From assembly GCA_030726065.1 (NCBI GenBank), contig JANREK010000010.1, forward strand, positions 48,858 through 112,857: DNA of 64,000 bases, given 5' to 3'. The translations under genes were made by a program, and so were the position numbers. Under the pieces are notes generated by a model. The model was not told the origin of the DNA, did not search any database, and was given only the letters and a program-made list of their open reading frames with translations. The stretch comes from Sediminibacterium sp. (GTDB taxonomy: Bacteria; Bacteroidota; Bacteroidia; Chitinophagales; Chitinophagaceae). Below are positions 25,193-35,479 of the stretch, in pieces; position 1 is the first letter of the stretch; each line of letters starts with the position of its first letter.

Positions 25193-26566
25193 TTAAAAGT
25201 AGAGATAATTGAACAGCAAATTAGGGAAAACACCTAGCACCAGAATCAAAATGGCAAGGACTGCCAACTTGTACGTATAGGATTTATCTAATTCCCCAAT
25301 GGCAGGTGTCCCTGGTATAAAGTACATTGCTTGAATCAATTTGAAATAATAATACACACTGATACTAGCAAAAATCATTGCCACCACCACTAACCATATT
25401 CCTGCACCCGCTATTAAAACTGCATTGATCATATAATATTTCGCAAAAAAACCGCCCGTAATTGGGATACCTGCTAAAGAACATAAAAACACGGTCGTTA
25501 AAAAGGCTAATAATGGATGGGTCTTAGCCAAACCGTGAAAAGCTTCAAAACTATTTTCTTTCATTTTAACCAACACAGCAAAAATACCGACGCTGGCTAA
25601 TGAATAAACGACTATATATAATAGGATGCCTTCGTTGGCAAAACTAGAAGTACCATACAATGCGAATAACATGAAACCTGCTTGTGCAATACTAGAATAC
25701 GTCAACATTCTTTTTACGCTTCTTTGAAATACAGCAGTCACGTTACCCACCATCAATGTACTTATAATAACCAATGGCAATATAATACCCCAGGTTTTTT
25801 CAAACGGTTTATATTGAACTAGGTATATATTGATGAATGCGATAAACCCAGCCGACTTAGCAATGGTTGCCATGAAGGAAGTAAATACAGTGGGGGCGCC
25901 ATCATAAACATCTGGCGTCCAAAAATGAAATGGCGCTGCAGAAACTTTAAAATTCATTGCAGCAAAAATTAAAATGAGTCCCGCCGAAAACATAAACTGC
26001 TCATTAAGTACACTTGGATCTGGTGGGATTAAATTAAAGCTACCAGTGGCACCATAAATAAAAGTGATGCCTAATAATAGGATGCCTGTTGAAAACGAGC
26101 CCATTAAAAAGTATTTAATCGCCGCCTCATTACTAAACAAACTTTTTTTATCGGAGCCAGTTAAAATATATAATGGGATAGATAAAATTTCAATCCCAAT
26201 AAACAACATGAGTAAATTATTAAAAGAAGTTAAAATACTTGCACCACAAAGTATAAAAAAGAACAAGGCATAAAAATCAGCCGCATGATTTCCAATTTTT
26301 GAAATCTCTTCCCCATTGATCCAGATATAAATTAAGGTTAAACAATAAAATAAGGTATTGGTATATAAACCGAATCTTGTAAACGACAACATATTATTGG
26401 TATCCACTTCCGCTACAAACCAACCATTCAATTGCGCCAGATTTGCTAAAATCAAAAAAATCAAACCAAACAAAGCAATATTTTTTTGCTTATTTTCTCC
26501 CTTAATACTCCAGGAAGCAAACATCATTACAACGCCTAAAAAAGCAGAAACTATAATTGCATTCAT
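25193..26566 (-). CDS. nuoN: NADH-quinone oxidoreductase subunit N
   Basis: One of three antiporter-like proton-pumping subunits of complex I. The 457-aa protein has about fourteen helices, including the conserved core around GIEILSIPLYILTGSDKKS (with the first-half glutamate) and KVSAAPFHFWTPDVYDGAPT (proton-channel lysine followed by the HFW segment). It is last in the nuo operon, 16 bp after nuoM. No terminator was seen before the following permease gene. Confidence 0.96.
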   Translation of the reverse strand: MNAIIVSAFLGVVMMFASWSIKGENKQKNIALFGLIFLILANLAQLNGWFVAEVDTNNMLSFTRFGLYTNTLFYCLTLIYIWINGEEISKIGNHAADFYALFFFILCGASILTSFNNLLMLFIGIEILSIPLYILTGSDKKSLFSNEAAIKYFLMGSFSTGILLLGITFIYGATGSFNLIPPDPSVLNEQFMFSAGLILIFAAMNFKVSAAPFHFWTPDVYDGAPTVFTSFMATIAKSAGFIAFINIYLVQYKPFEKTWGIILPLVIISTLMVGNVTAVFQRSVKRMLTYSSIAQAGFMLFALYGTSSFANEGILLYIVVYSLASVGIFAVLVKMKENSFEAFHGLAKTHPLLAFLTTVFLCSLAGIPITGGFFAKYYMINAVLIAGAGIWLVVVAMIFASISVYYYFKLIQAMYFIPGTPAIGELDKSYTYKLAVLAILILVLGVFPNLLFNYLYF

Positions 26567-26582
26567 TATTAATGTGTTTAAT

Positions 26583-28001
26583 TTATTTAACGAATATTTG
26601 TTGTAAACTATCGGCTGTCAAATCGAATAAAGGCTGTGGAAATACCCCTGTAACAAAAACAATAATCAATAAAACGATTAACACGATTTGTGCAGGTTTA
26701 TTGATCGTTTGCATTTGATTGATCTGTGTACTCACTTCACCGTAGGCAACCTTTTGGACCATATTCAAGGTATAGATCGCTGCCAATATAATACTTACAC
26801 CAGCGGCAGCCCCAACCCAAATATTATACTGGAACAAACTATTAAACATTAAAAATTCACCCACAAAAGCATTGGTTAATGGTAGTGCGATATTGGCTAA
26901 AGCAAAACCAACCAATAAAATTGCCAGGGTGGGTTGTTTTTTTGCTAGCCCCCCCATTTGTTGCATAGATCTAGTGCCTGTTTGTTGTTCAATAATATCT
27001 GCGACAATCCATAATCCCAGAACATTAATGCCATGTGAAAATAATTGAATCATTGCTCCTTGTATACCAATTTGAAGATGTGAAAATATAGCCGCATTCA
27101 TTAAACCAATATGTGCAATAGATGAATAAGCAATCAAACGTTTAATGTCATCTTGACGAATCGCAATAAAAGAAGCATATAAAATACCGATCACCGATAA
27201 AATAACCACCACATTGATATGCGCCACAAATGCTGTTGGAAACAAAGGCAACAACCATCTAAGAATTCCATACAAACCCATTTTAACCATCACCGCACTC
27301 ATGACCATAGTTACTGCAGTTGGTGATTGCTCGTAGGCATCAGGCTGCCAAGTATGTAAAGGAAAGATGGGCATTTTGATAGCAAATGCAATAAAAAATA
27401 AGGCAAAAGCTGTGACTTGTAGCCCAGCCGTTAAGTTGGCCTTTGCAAAGGATGTTATCAAAAAGCTTTGATCACTCGTGTGCATGTAAACAAATACAAT
27501 TCCAATAAGCATCATCAAGGAACCTAAAAATGTATAAATGAAAAATTTAAAAGTAACTGCAATTCTTTTTTCACCACCCCAGATAGAACTTAAAAAATAA
27601 ACCGGTATCAAAGCTAATTCCCAAAAAAAATAAAACAATAAAGCATCCCCCGCTAAAAACACCCCCATCAATCCATTTTGTGCAAAAAGTAATAAGGAAA
27701 GAAAAATATTTTTTTGCTTGGGTTGATTTTGTGAAGTCGCAATAATGATGGCCGGAAAACTAATGGCAGTTAACAATACTAAAATTTTTGCTAAGCCATC
27801 TGCATGTAAAAAAAACTGCGCATGCAACACCGGAATCCATGGTGCATTAAAATCAACGGCCCCGTTACCTGCTAATACTATTGCGGCCACCAAAGTCCCC
27901 AATGTAGAAACAATTGCTATCGTATTGGCCGATTTACCATTTTTAATAAAAAGTAATAATAAGGCGGTAACAAAAGGAATTAATATAAATGATAGTAACA
28001 T
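26583..28001 (-). CDS. nuoM: NADH-quinone oxidoreductase subunit M
   Basis: Antiporter-like proton-pumping subunit of 472 aa. It shows FFWELALIPVYFLSSIWGG (channel glutamate) and IKMPIFPLHTWQPDAYEQSPT (channel lysine and the LHTW motif that separates NuoM from NuoL and NuoN). It lies 17 bp after nuoL. Confidence 0.97.
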   Translation of the reverse strand: MLLSFILIPFVTALLLLFIKNGKSANTIAIVSTLGTLVAAIVLAGNGAVDFNAPWIPVLHAQFFLHADGLAKILVLLTAISFPAIIIATSQNQPKQKNIFLSLLLFAQNGLMGVFLAGDALLFYFFWELALIPVYFLSSIWGGEKRIAVTFKFFIYTFLGSLMMLIGIVFVYMHTSDQSFLITSFAKANLTAGLQVTAFALFFIAFAIKMPIFPLHTWQPDAYEQSPTAVTMVMSAVMVKMGLYGILRWLLPLFPTAFVAHINVVVILSVIGILYASFIAIRQDDIKRLIAYSSIAHIGLMNAAIFSHLQIGIQGAMIQLFSHGINVLGLWIVADIIEQQTGTRSMQQMGGLAKKQPTLAILLVGFALANIALPLTNAFVGEFLMFNSLFQYNIWVGAAAGVSIILAAIYTLNMVQKVAYGEVSTQINQMQTINKPAQIVLIVLLIIVFVTGVFPQPLFDLTADSLQQIFVK

Positions 28002-28018
28002 ATGGCTTATTAAAATAA

Positions 28019-29941
28019 TTATTTAATCGAATTGTGAAATAAACGCAATAGTAAAGTGTCATTAAACCAAAGTAAAAACAATAATATAATTGCTAAAACC
28101 ATAAATAAAATATAATACCCTACTTGTCCATTTTGTATCAATCTTAATTGTCTTGCACTATACTGTACTAATTTACCCGTACCATTGACTGCACCATCAA
28201 TCACTTGTTTTTCAATACTATTTTTCAAAAATCCAGCTATACGATTTAAGGGATTTACAATTACTGTATTGTATAATTCATCAATATGCCATTTATTATA
28301 GAAAAATTTTCCAATGAAACTATTAGGCACTTCGTCTGTTTTCTTTTTGTATATAATCACAGCCAACAATAATGCAATCAAAGCAATCGTCACTGATACT
28401 GCCATTAATAGCCACTCAGTTGCATGTGATAAACCAATTTCAGTAGGTTCCCCTACAATGGTGCTTAACTGATGTGATAACCAATGATGTCCTCCCATTA
28501 ATTCAGGAATACCAATTGCGCCTGCTATTGCACTAGCCACTGCTAATAAGATTAAAGGGAAAGTCATCGCCATCGGTGATTCATGTAAATGGGCTTCTTG
28601 ATTGGGCGTCCCTCTAAATTTACCTAAAAAAGTAGTGGCATATAATCGGAACATATAAAAAGCAGTCATTGCAGCACCAATAACACCTAACACCCAATAC
28701 ACCGGACTTTTTGCAAAGGCAGCTGCAAGTATTTCATCTTTTGAAAAGAAGCCACTAAATGGAGGCACCCCAGCAATGGCGATACAACCTATTAAGAAAG
28801 TAATATGTGTAATAGGCAATTTTGATTTTAATCCCCCCATTTTACGAATGTCTTGCTCGAGATGCATTGCATGAATAACCGAACCTGCACCTAAGAATAA
28901 TAAAGCTTTGAAGAATGCATGTGTTATTACATGAAACACTGCACCTGAATAAGCACCCACGCCTAATCCTAAAAACATATAGCCCAATTGACTTACAGTT
29001 GAGTAAGCCAATACTTTTTTGATATCATTTTGTTTGATTGCAATAGTCGCTGCTAACAACGCAGTACTAATACCTATGACTGCAATGACAGTTTGTGTAA
29101 TTTCACTATGACTAAATAAAATATTGCTACGGGTAATCATATAAATACCTGCAGTAACCATGGTTGCAGCATGTATCAAAGCCGAAACAGGTGTTGGACC
29201 TGCCATTGCATCTGGTAGCCAAGTGAACAAAGGAATTTGCGCACTCTTACCCATGGCGCCCAAAAATAATAATAAAGTAATACCAGTGATATCTGCACTT
29301 GATAATTTAGCCAAACTTTCGGCAGTGAGTACCTCACTATAGCTTACTGAACCCAACTTGAAAATCATCCAAAATATGGCTAATAAAAAACCCAAATCAC
29401 CAATGCGATTCATAATAAAAGCCTTCTTAGCTGCATAATTAAAATCTCCATTCGTAAACCAATAACCAATTAATAAATAGGAGCATAAACCAACGCCTTC
29501 CCATCCTATAAACATAATAATATAATTATCTCCTAATACTAAAAGCAACATGAAGAAAATAAACAAATTCAGATAAGCAAAATACCTTGCATAGTGCGCC
29601 GAAGATTCCTCCTTCATATACGCAGTGGAATATAAATGTATCAAGGAGCCCACACCTGTAATGACCAATAGGAAAAGGCTAGATAAGGCGTCTACTTTAA
29701 AATCAAAAGGTATTTTAAGGGTTGCCGTATTGATGAAATCAAAATAATGAACACTTGTAGCACCATGTTCTTGTACATGTAAAAAAGCAAAGATGCTCGC
29801 GATGAATGAAGCAATGATATATCCTGTTGCCTTATATGCAATTACCTTTTTACTCCAATAGTTACGCCCCAAGCCATTGAATAAAAATCCAGCAAGTGGC
29901 CATAATATGATAAATCCTACCAACACTTTCATTATTCCCAT
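28019..29941 (-). CDS. nuoL: NADH-quinone oxidoreductase subunit L
   Basis: The most distal proton-pumping subunit. The 640-aa protein has an antiporter core with FIGWEGVGLCSYLLIGYWF and GKSAQIPLFTWLPDAMAGPTPVS, then the C-terminal extension typical of NuoL: a lateral amphipathic helix anchoring the membrane arm (NKWHIDELYNTVIVNPLNRIAG region) and a last helix near 615-630. A second in-frame ATG three codons in is an equally possible start. 4 bp after nuoK. Confidence 0.97.
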   Translation of the reverse strand: MGIMKVLVGFIILWPLAGFLFNGLGRNYWSKKVIAYKATGYIIASFIASIFAFLHVQEHGATSVHYFDFINTATLKIPFDFKVDALSSLFLLVITGVGSLIHLYSTAYMKEESSAHYARYFAYLNLFIFFMLLLVLGDNYIIMFIGWEGVGLCSYLLIGYWFTNGDFNYAAKKAFIMNRIGDLGFLLAIFWMIFKLGSVSYSEVLTAESLAKLSSADITGITLLLFLGAMGKSAQIPLFTWLPDAMAGPTPVSALIHAATMVTAGIYMITRSNILFSHSEITQTVIAVIGISTALLAATIAIKQNDIKKVLAYSTVSQLGYMFLGLGVGAYSGAVFHVITHAFFKALLFLGAGSVIHAMHLEQDIRKMGGLKSKLPITHITFLIGCIAIAGVPPFSGFFSKDEILAAAFAKSPVYWVLGVIGAAMTAFYMFRLYATTFLGKFRGTPNQEAHLHESPMAMTFPLILLAVASAIAGAIGIPELMGGHHWLSHQLSTIVGEPTEIGLSHATEWLLMAVSVTIALIALLLAVIIYKKKTDEVPNSFIGKFFYNKWHIDELYNTVIVNPLNRIAGFLKNSIEKQVIDGAVNGTGKLVQYSARQLRLIQNGQVGYYILFMVLAIILLFLLWFNDTLLLRLFHNSIK

Positions 29942-29945
29942 TGCA

Positions 29946-30281
29946 TTAATTTTTTAATCTATTTAAAAAATTGATATCTACTGAATGTGTATTGCGATAC
30001 ATCATTACAATAATTGCCAATCCCACACTTACTTCCGCAGCTGCCACTACCATAATAAAAAATACAAATATTTGCGCATCAATGCCTGTCGTTGAAGTTG
30101 CATTTTGAGCCAACGCATATCCATGAAACATTTTAGAGAAGGCAACCAATAATAAGTTTACCGCATTCAACATAAGCTCAATACACATAAAAACCACAAT
30201 GGCATTGCGACGTGTTAATACCCCTATAACGCCGATGCTAAAAAGCGCTAAACACAAATAGATATAATATTGTATAGGCAT
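29946..30281 (-). CDS. nuoK: NADH-quinone oxidoreductase subunit K
   Basis: Small membrane subunit of 111 aa with three helices. It carries the two conserved in-membrane glutamates, in [18 protein letters not shown] and [14 protein letters not shown], which belong to the central proton path. 11 bp after nuoJ. Confidence 0.97.
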   Translation of the reverse strand: MPIQYYIYLCLALFSIGVIGVLTRRNAIVVFMCIELMLNAVNLLLVAFSKMFHGYALAQNATSTTGIDAQIFVFFIMVVAAAEVSVGLAIIVMMYRNTHSVDINFLNRLKN

Positions 30282-30292
30282 ACCGAATAAAT

Positions 30293-30793
30293 TTATTTTT
30301 TTCCAATAATTACTGCGCCCACCATGGCACTTAAAAACAAAACACTGCTTATTTCAAATGGAACAACATAGTCATTGAATAATGCTTTTCCTAAGGGATG
30401 AATAAGCCCAATCACCCCATCCTTCATGAGTAAAGTTCTTCCTTGTATTTGTGCAGTTTGTTTTACTAAAGCCACCAATAAAGTTAAAAAGCTACCCCCT
30501 GCAACAACCCCCAACAATTTTACTAAAAATTGCTTTTGCGGCTCGCTGTCTTTTTTTACATTGATCAACATAATCACAAACAAAAACAAAACCATGATCG
30601 CCCCCGCATACACGATAATATTAACGATGGCTAAAAATTGTGCATTTAATAAAATGTAATGCCCTGAGATCGCAAAAAATACCAATATTAACCAGAGCAC
30701 GCTGTGGATTGGATTTTTACTAACCAACACCATTATAGCGCTCAGAATAGCAAAAGCTGATAAAGCAAAAAATAAAATTTGAATGATGCTCAT
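30293..30793 (-). CDS. nuoJ: NADH-quinone oxidoreductase subunit J
   Basis: Membrane subunit of 166 aa with five helices. The conserved [21 protein letters not shown] segment contains the tyrosine-glycine bulge of helix 3, which moves during turnover in known structures. It is slightly shorter than the E. coli protein (184 aa). 12 bp after nuoI. Confidence 0.96.
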   Translation of the reverse strand: MSIIQILFFALSAFAILSAIMVLVSKNPIHSVLWLILVFFAISGHYILLNAQFLAIVNIIVYAGAIMVLFLFVIMLINVKKDSEPQKQFLVKLLGVVAGGSFLTLLVALVKQTAQIQGRTLLMKDGVIGLIHPLGKALFNDYVVPFEISSVLFLSAMVGAVIIGKK

Positions 30794-30805
30794 AATTATT
30801 TATGC

Positions 30806-31336
30806 TTATACTCCTTTCGCCTTCGCATAATCGGCTGCGTTGGTCAGTGGATTTGGAATTAATAAATCATTTTTGTCATAGATAAAACCTTTACGTGTGT
30901 AATTCGCTGGTGCAAAAGTTTCACTTAAATAAATAGCGTCTTTTGGACATGCTTCTTCACATAGTCCGCAAAAAATACAACGCAACATGTTTATTTCATA
31001 TTTAGCAGCGTATTTTTCTTCCCTATATATATTTTCTTCCCCTTCCATTCTTTCTGCCGCTTCCATGGTAATTGCCTCTGCTGGACAAGCCACTGCACAT
31101 AATCCACATGCAGTACATCTTTCACGACCTTCCTCGTCTCTATTTAAAACATGCAACCCTCTAAACACCGGACTAAATTCCCTTTTTTGTTCAGGATACC
31201 TGATGGTCGGTTGCTTTTTGAACATATGACTAAATGTAATCATCATGCCCTTTATAATATTAATCAAGTACAAGCGCTCCCAAAAAGTCATGGGTTGTCT
31301 TTGAACGGCTAGTGCTTTGTTTGTTAATGTTTGCAT
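30806..31336 (-). CDS. nuoI: NADH-quinone oxidoreductase subunit I (two [4Fe-4S] clusters)
   Basis: Carries clusters N6a and N6b, passing electrons along the peripheral arm to NuoB. The 176-aa protein contains two 8Fe ferredoxin motifs, CTACGLCAVACP and CIFCGLCEEACP, plus an amphipathic N-terminus that lies on the membrane. 26 bp after nuoH. Its eight Fe-S ligands depend on the ISC system encoded near 11 kb. Confidence 0.97.
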   Translation of the reverse strand: MQTLTNKALAVQRQPMTFWERLYLINIIKGMMITFSHMFKKQPTIRYPEQKREFSPVFRGLHVLNRDEEGRERCTACGLCAVACPAEAITMEAAERMEGEENIYREEKYAAKYEINMLRCIFCGLCEEACPKDAIYLSETFAPANYTRKGFIYDKNDLLIPNPLTNAADYAKAKGV

Positions 31337-31362
31337 GTTAAATATTCGTACAATTTTTTAAA

Positions 31363-32406
31363 TTAAAGTTTCGCTAATATTAAAGTCCCGGTTAACAACA
31401 TATTAAATAAGGCCAATGGAATCATCGTCTTCCAGCCTAAATTCATTAATTGATCATACCTGAATCTTGGAATGGTCCAACGAATCCACATGAATAAAAA
31501 TACAAAGAGTACTATTTTAATAAGTAAGGTACCCACACCAATCATGGCTGCGATATTTGGCGCTACTGTTGTCTCATCAAAAAATGGCAAATCATAACCG
31601 CCAAAATACAGGGATGCCATAATTGCACTACTCATAATCATGTTTACATATTCAGCAAATAAGTAAAAGCCTAATTTCATAGATGAATATTCCTGATGGT
31701 ATCCAAAATTTAATTCATTTTCAGCTTCAGGCAGATCAAATGGGGTACGATTACACTCGGCCATTGCACAAATAAAAAATATAATAAAGCCGAGAGGTTG
31801 GTATACCACATTCCACCAATTGCCTGCTGCTTGATCCGCCACAATTGTTTTTAAACTTAAACTACCAGTAGTCATTAATAAAGCAATCAACGCTAATCCC
31901 ATGGCAATTTCATAACTGATAGCTTGCGAAGCCGCTCGTAATGCGGACATCAATGAAAATTTATTGTTCGATGCCCATCCACCAATCATGATGCCATAAA
32001 CGCCCATACTTACTACTGCAAAAACGTATAAGATACCAATGTTTATATCCGCTACTTGTAATGCAATAGTACGTCCAAATAAATGCACATCCGTACCCCA
32101 AGGTATTACAGCTGATGTCATCAAACTTGCCGTCATCGCCAAACCTGGACCTAAAATAAATAACCACTTACTTGCGCTAGTTGGAATAATTTCCTCCTTC
32201 ATGATTAATTTCAATCCATCTGCTAAAGGTTGTAATAAACCAAAAGGACCCGCCCTATTGGGACCTGGCCTATCTTGTAATATAGCCGCAACTTTACGCT
32301 CACCAAAAGTGGTGTATAAAGTAATCAACAAAGTCGTCAATACAATAATTACAATTAATATTAATTTTTCAATAACCAAAGCCCAATCAAATGAAATAAG
32401 TGTCAT
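31363..32406 (-). CDS. nuoH: NADH-quinone oxidoreductase subunit H
   Basis: Membrane subunit at the joint between arms, forming much of the quinone channel. The 347-aa protein has eight helices and conserved loops ERKVAAILQDRPGPNRAGPFG (quinone site) and CNRTPFDLPEAENELNFGYHQEYSSM. The Glu-rich loop couples quinone chemistry to proton transfer. 10 bp after nuoG. Confidence 0.97.
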   Translation of the reverse strand: MTLISFDWALVIEKLILIVIIVLTTLLITLYTTFGERKVAAILQDRPGPNRAGPFGLLQPLADGLKLIMKEEIIPTSASKWLFILGPGLAMTASLMTSAVIPWGTDVHLFGRTIALQVADINIGILYVFAVVSMGVYGIMIGGWASNNKFSLMSALRAASQAISYEIAMGLALIALLMTTGSLSLKTIVADQAAGNWWNVVYQPLGFIIFFICAMAECNRTPFDLPEAENELNFGYHQEYSSMKLGFYLFAEYVNMIMSSAIMASLYFGGYDLPFFDETTVAPNIAAMIGVGTLLIKIVLFVFLFMWIRWTIPRFRYDQLMNLGWKTMIPLALFNMLLTGTLILAKL

Positions 32407-32416
32407 ACTATTTTAA

Positions 32417-33541
32417 TTAGGCGTTTTTAATATTATTGTTAAAAGTGGCTCCATTGGATGGCCCTTCGTTTTCACCTAAGTGTACATTGGGTTGATTCAC
32501 TTCACTCTCACTATGAATGTCCATTAACAAATGTGGCGACCTACCATCGTTAATTGCTGCAAAAGTTTCTGTTGGTTTTGTCGTACCTATATTACCCGCA
32601 TAATGTCCTTGTGCAATCACGGAGTGTCTGCTTATTTCACGCGGACCTTCAATGACCCAATCCGTTGTTTGCTTTTTATCAAAACGACAAGTGTTACAAA
32701 TCCATCCTGGCTTTCCGTCGGGCGTATCTTCAATTTCACCCCACTCATCCTTTCTTGCAGTGACTCTATACACTTCATCTCCTCTATTCCATAAAGTAAC
32801 ACGGCCCGAACATGTTGGACAGTCACGGTGCGCATCCATTGGTTTTAAAAACCATACCCTATTTTTAAAGCGGAAAGTTTTATCTGTCAAAGCACCTACT
32901 GGACAAACATCAATGACATTACCGATAAACTCATTGTGCAAACTTTTTTCAATATGTGTAGCAATTTCAGCATGATCCCCTCTATCTAAGATACCATGTT
33001 CCCTTTTATTGGTTAATTGATCAGCAGTGAAAACACAACGGTAACATAAAATGCAACGCGTCATATGTAATTGAATATGTTTTCCTAAATCGTGTTTTTT
33101 AAATGTGCGTCTTTGAAATTCATAGCGTGTTCCTGACTTGCCATGTTCAAAACTCAAATCTTGCAAATGACATTCACCTGCCTGATCACATATTGGGCAA
33201 TCTAAAGGATGATTCAATAATAAAAATTCAACCACGCCTGCTCTTGCATCCACTACTTTTTCGCTAGTAATATTTTTTACTTCCATACCATCCATCACTG
33301 TCGTTCTACAAGAAGCAACCAGTTTTGGCATTGGGCGTGGATCTTTTTCAGAACCCTTGGAAACTTCCACTAAACAAGTACGACACTTCCCACCACTACC
33401 TTGTAATTTACTATAATAACACATCGCTGGTGGTGCAACCGCACCCCCAATTTGTCGCGCTGCTTGCAATATGGTAGTGCCCGCTGGCACTTCAATGGTA
33501 ATGTTGTCGACTGTTACTTTAAATAATATTTGTTCACTCAT
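32417..33541 (-). CDS. nuoG: NADH-quinone oxidoreductase subunit G, short form without molybdopterin domain
   Basis: Carries clusters N1b, N4 and N5 on the electron path. At 374 aa it is less than half the E. coli length (about 900 aa). It keeps the [2Fe-2S] domain (CYYSKL...GGKCRTC), the His-Cys cluster region (HPLDCPICDQAGECHLQD) and TRCILCYRCV, then a CPVG. Two further CxxC pairs near the end (DCPTC, ICNTC) resemble a small zinc or iron site. The large molybdopterin-type domain is absent, as is usual in Bacteroidota. I start it at ATG 33541; the frame stays open four codons further to a TTG at 33553. Confidence 0.94.
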   Translation of the reverse strand: MSEQILFKVTVDNITIEVPAGTTILQAARQIGGAVAPPAMCYYSKLQGSGGKCRTCLVEVSKGSEKDPRPMPKLVASCRTTVMDGMEVKNITSEKVVDARAGVVEFLLLNHPLDCPICDQAGECHLQDLSFEHGKSGTRYEFQRRTFKKHDLGKHIQLHMTRCILCYRCVFTADQLTNKREHGILDRGDHAEIATHIEKSLHNEFIGNVIDVCPVGALTDKTFRFKNRVWFLKPMDAHRDCPTCSGRVTLWNRGDEVYRVTARKDEWGEIEDTPDGKPGWICNTCRFDKKQTTDWVIEGPREISRHSVIAQGHYAGNIGTTKPTETFAAINDGRSPHLLMDIHSESEVNQPNVHLGENEGPSNGATFNNNIKNA

Positions 33542-33555
33542 AGTTTTAAGCAATG

Positions 33556-34908
33556 TTATGCAGGTACATGAATTGGATCTGCGTAGTGTTGTAAACCAAA
33601 ATTACTTGTTTGGGATAATTCTCTATTATTGATATGCCATTCAAATTCATCGCGGAAATGTCTGATGGCTGCTGCTACTGGCCATGCTGCTGCATCTCCT
33701 AATGGGCAAATCGTATTGCCTTCAATCTTTCTTTGAATATCCCATAATAAATCTATATCGCTCACTTCTCCTTTTCCTGATTCTATTTTTTGTAATATTT
33801 TTTCCATCCAGCCTGTACCCTCTCTACATGGCGAACATTGTCCGCAACTTTCATGTCTGTAAAAGCGTGCTAAGGTTAAAGTGTTTTTTACAATACATTG
33901 GTCTTCATCTAAAATGATAAATCCACCAGAACCCATCATGGAACCTGTTGCAAAACCACCATCACTTAAACTTTCATAGTTCATATAGCGTGTTTCACCC
34001 TTCGCTGTTTTTAATAATAAGTTAGCAGGTAAGATAGGCACACTTGATCCACCTGGAATGCAAGCCTTCAATTTTTTACCATTCGCAATACCACCACAAT
34101 ATTCATCACTGTAAATAAAATCTTCTACCGAAATGGTCATGTCAATTTCATATACGCCTGGTTTATTAATATTTCCACAAGCTGAAATTAATTTTGTACC
34201 TGTTGAACGTCCCACTCCAATTTTTGCGTATTCATCTCCACCCATTTTTATAATTGGCACCACTGCTGCTAATGTTTCTACATTATTCACCACGGTTGGT
34301 CGCATCCATAATCCTTGAATTGCGGGGAAGGGTGGTTTGATACGCGGATTTCCTCTTTTACCTTCTAAGGATTCAATCAAGGCTGTTTCCTCCCCACAGA
34401 TATAAGCACCCGCACCACGATGCACATGAATCATACAATCAAATCCAGTTCCTAAAATATTTTTTCCTAGCCATCCATTTTTTGTTGCTTCCCCAATCGC
34501 TTCCTCTAAAATATCTGCCACCCAAGCATACTCTCCTCGGATATAAATATAAGTGTCGCTAGACCCTAAAGCAAAGGAGGATATAAGTAATCCTTCTAAT
34601 AATAAGTGTGGTAAAAATTCCATTAAATAACGATCCTTAAAAGTACCAGGCTCACTTTCATCTGCATTACAAACCAAGTGACGAGGCACACCCTCCGGCT
34701 TTGCAATAAAACTCCATTTCATTCCAGCAGGGAAACCTGCACCACCTCTTCCTCTCAATCCGCTCTTCTTTACTTCCTCAACAATGGATTCAATGGTCAT
34801 TTCCTTCAACGCTTTCTCTGCTGCCGAATAACCCCCCTCACGACGATAAACATCATAAGTACGAATTCCTGGCACATTTGCTTTTTCTAATAATAATTTT
34901 AAACCCAT
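33556..34908 (-). CDS. nuoF: NADH-quinone oxidoreductase subunit F (NADH- and FMN-binding)
   Basis: Oxidises NADH through FMN and holds cluster N3. The 450-aa protein has the dinucleotide loop GLRGRGGAGFPAGMKW, the FMN region with CNADESEPGTFKDR, and the N3 ligands in SCGQCSPCREGTGWM plus a later cysteine in NTICPLGDAAAWP. It ends with a short extension of about 20 residues. 19 bp after nuoE. Confidence 0.98.
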   Translation of the reverse strand: MGLKLLLEKANVPGIRTYDVYRREGGYSAAEKALKEMTIESIVEEVKKSGLRGRGGAGFPAGMKWSFIAKPEGVPRHLVCNADESEPGTFKDRYLMEFLPHLLLEGLLISSFALGSSDTYIYIRGEYAWVADILEEAIGEATKNGWLGKNILGTGFDCMIHVHRGAGAYICGEETALIESLEGKRGNPRIKPPFPAIQGLWMRPTVVNNVETLAAVVPIIKMGGDEYAKIGVGRSTGTKLISACGNINKPGVYEIDMTISVEDFIYSDEYCGGIANGKKLKACIPGGSSVPILPANLLLKTAKGETRYMNYESLSDGGFATGSMMGSGGFIILDEDQCIVKNTLTLARFYRHESCGQCSPCREGTGWMEKILQKIESGKGEVSDIDLLWDIQRKIEGNTICPLGDAAAWPVAAAIRHFRDEFEWHINNRELSQTSNFGLQHYADPIHVPA

Positions 34909-34927
34909 TGTTGCTTCTTTATCTTTT

Positions 34928-35431
34928 CTAATTTTGTGCAGCTACCTGCGTTCTATATTCTGCAATTATTGCGTCTACTTTTTCTTTTGTTAAATGCTCT
35001 CTGTATATTTTACCTACCTGCATCATCGGCGCATAACCACATGCGCCCAAACACTCTACCAACTTTAAAGTAAATAGGCAATCCTTTGTTGTTTCCCCTG
35101 GTTGAATGCCTAATTGCTGTTGTATATAAGTAATAATATTTTCAGAACCACTAATCATGCAAGGACCCGTTTGACAAACCTCAAAAACAAATTTTCCTAC
35201 CGGCTTTAAATTATACATACTATAGAAAGTAGCCACTTCGTATACTTCAATAGGTTCAATGTTTAATAAAACAGCTACATAATCCATCGCTTCTGTTGGC
35301 AACCATCCGCCAAAACTATCCTGCGCTAAATGCAATACTGGTAAAAGTGCACTTTTTTGTTTCCCTTCTGGATAACGAGCCACCAAGCGTTTAAACTCAG
35401 TCATTTGTTCGTTATTAAATTGAAGACTCAT
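34928..35431 (-). CDS. nuoE: NADH-quinone oxidoreductase subunit E
   Basis: Thioredoxin-like subunit with [2Fe-2S] cluster N1a, which pairs with NuoF. The 167-aa protein has the four ligands in CQTGPC and, about 40 residues on, CLGAC. Start: the frame opens from a TTG at 35476, 3 bp from nuoD, but the ATG at 35431 is preceded by AAGGAA at good distance and begins MSLQFNNEQ, a normal NuoE N-terminus. This is one of few clear Shine-Dalgarno sequences in the window. Confidence 0.95.
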   Translation of the reverse strand: MSLQFNNEQMTEFKRLVARYPEGKQKSALLPVLHLAQDSFGGWLPTEAMDYVAVLLNIEPIEVYEVATFYSMYNLKPVGKFVFEVCQTGPCMISGSENIITYIQQQLGIQPGETTKDCLFTLKLVECLGACGYAPMMQVGKIYREHLTKEKVDAIIAEYRTQVAAQN

Positions 35432-35479
35432 ATAAAAATTCCTTTTTCTTACTATTTTTAAAACTATACATGCCAACCG

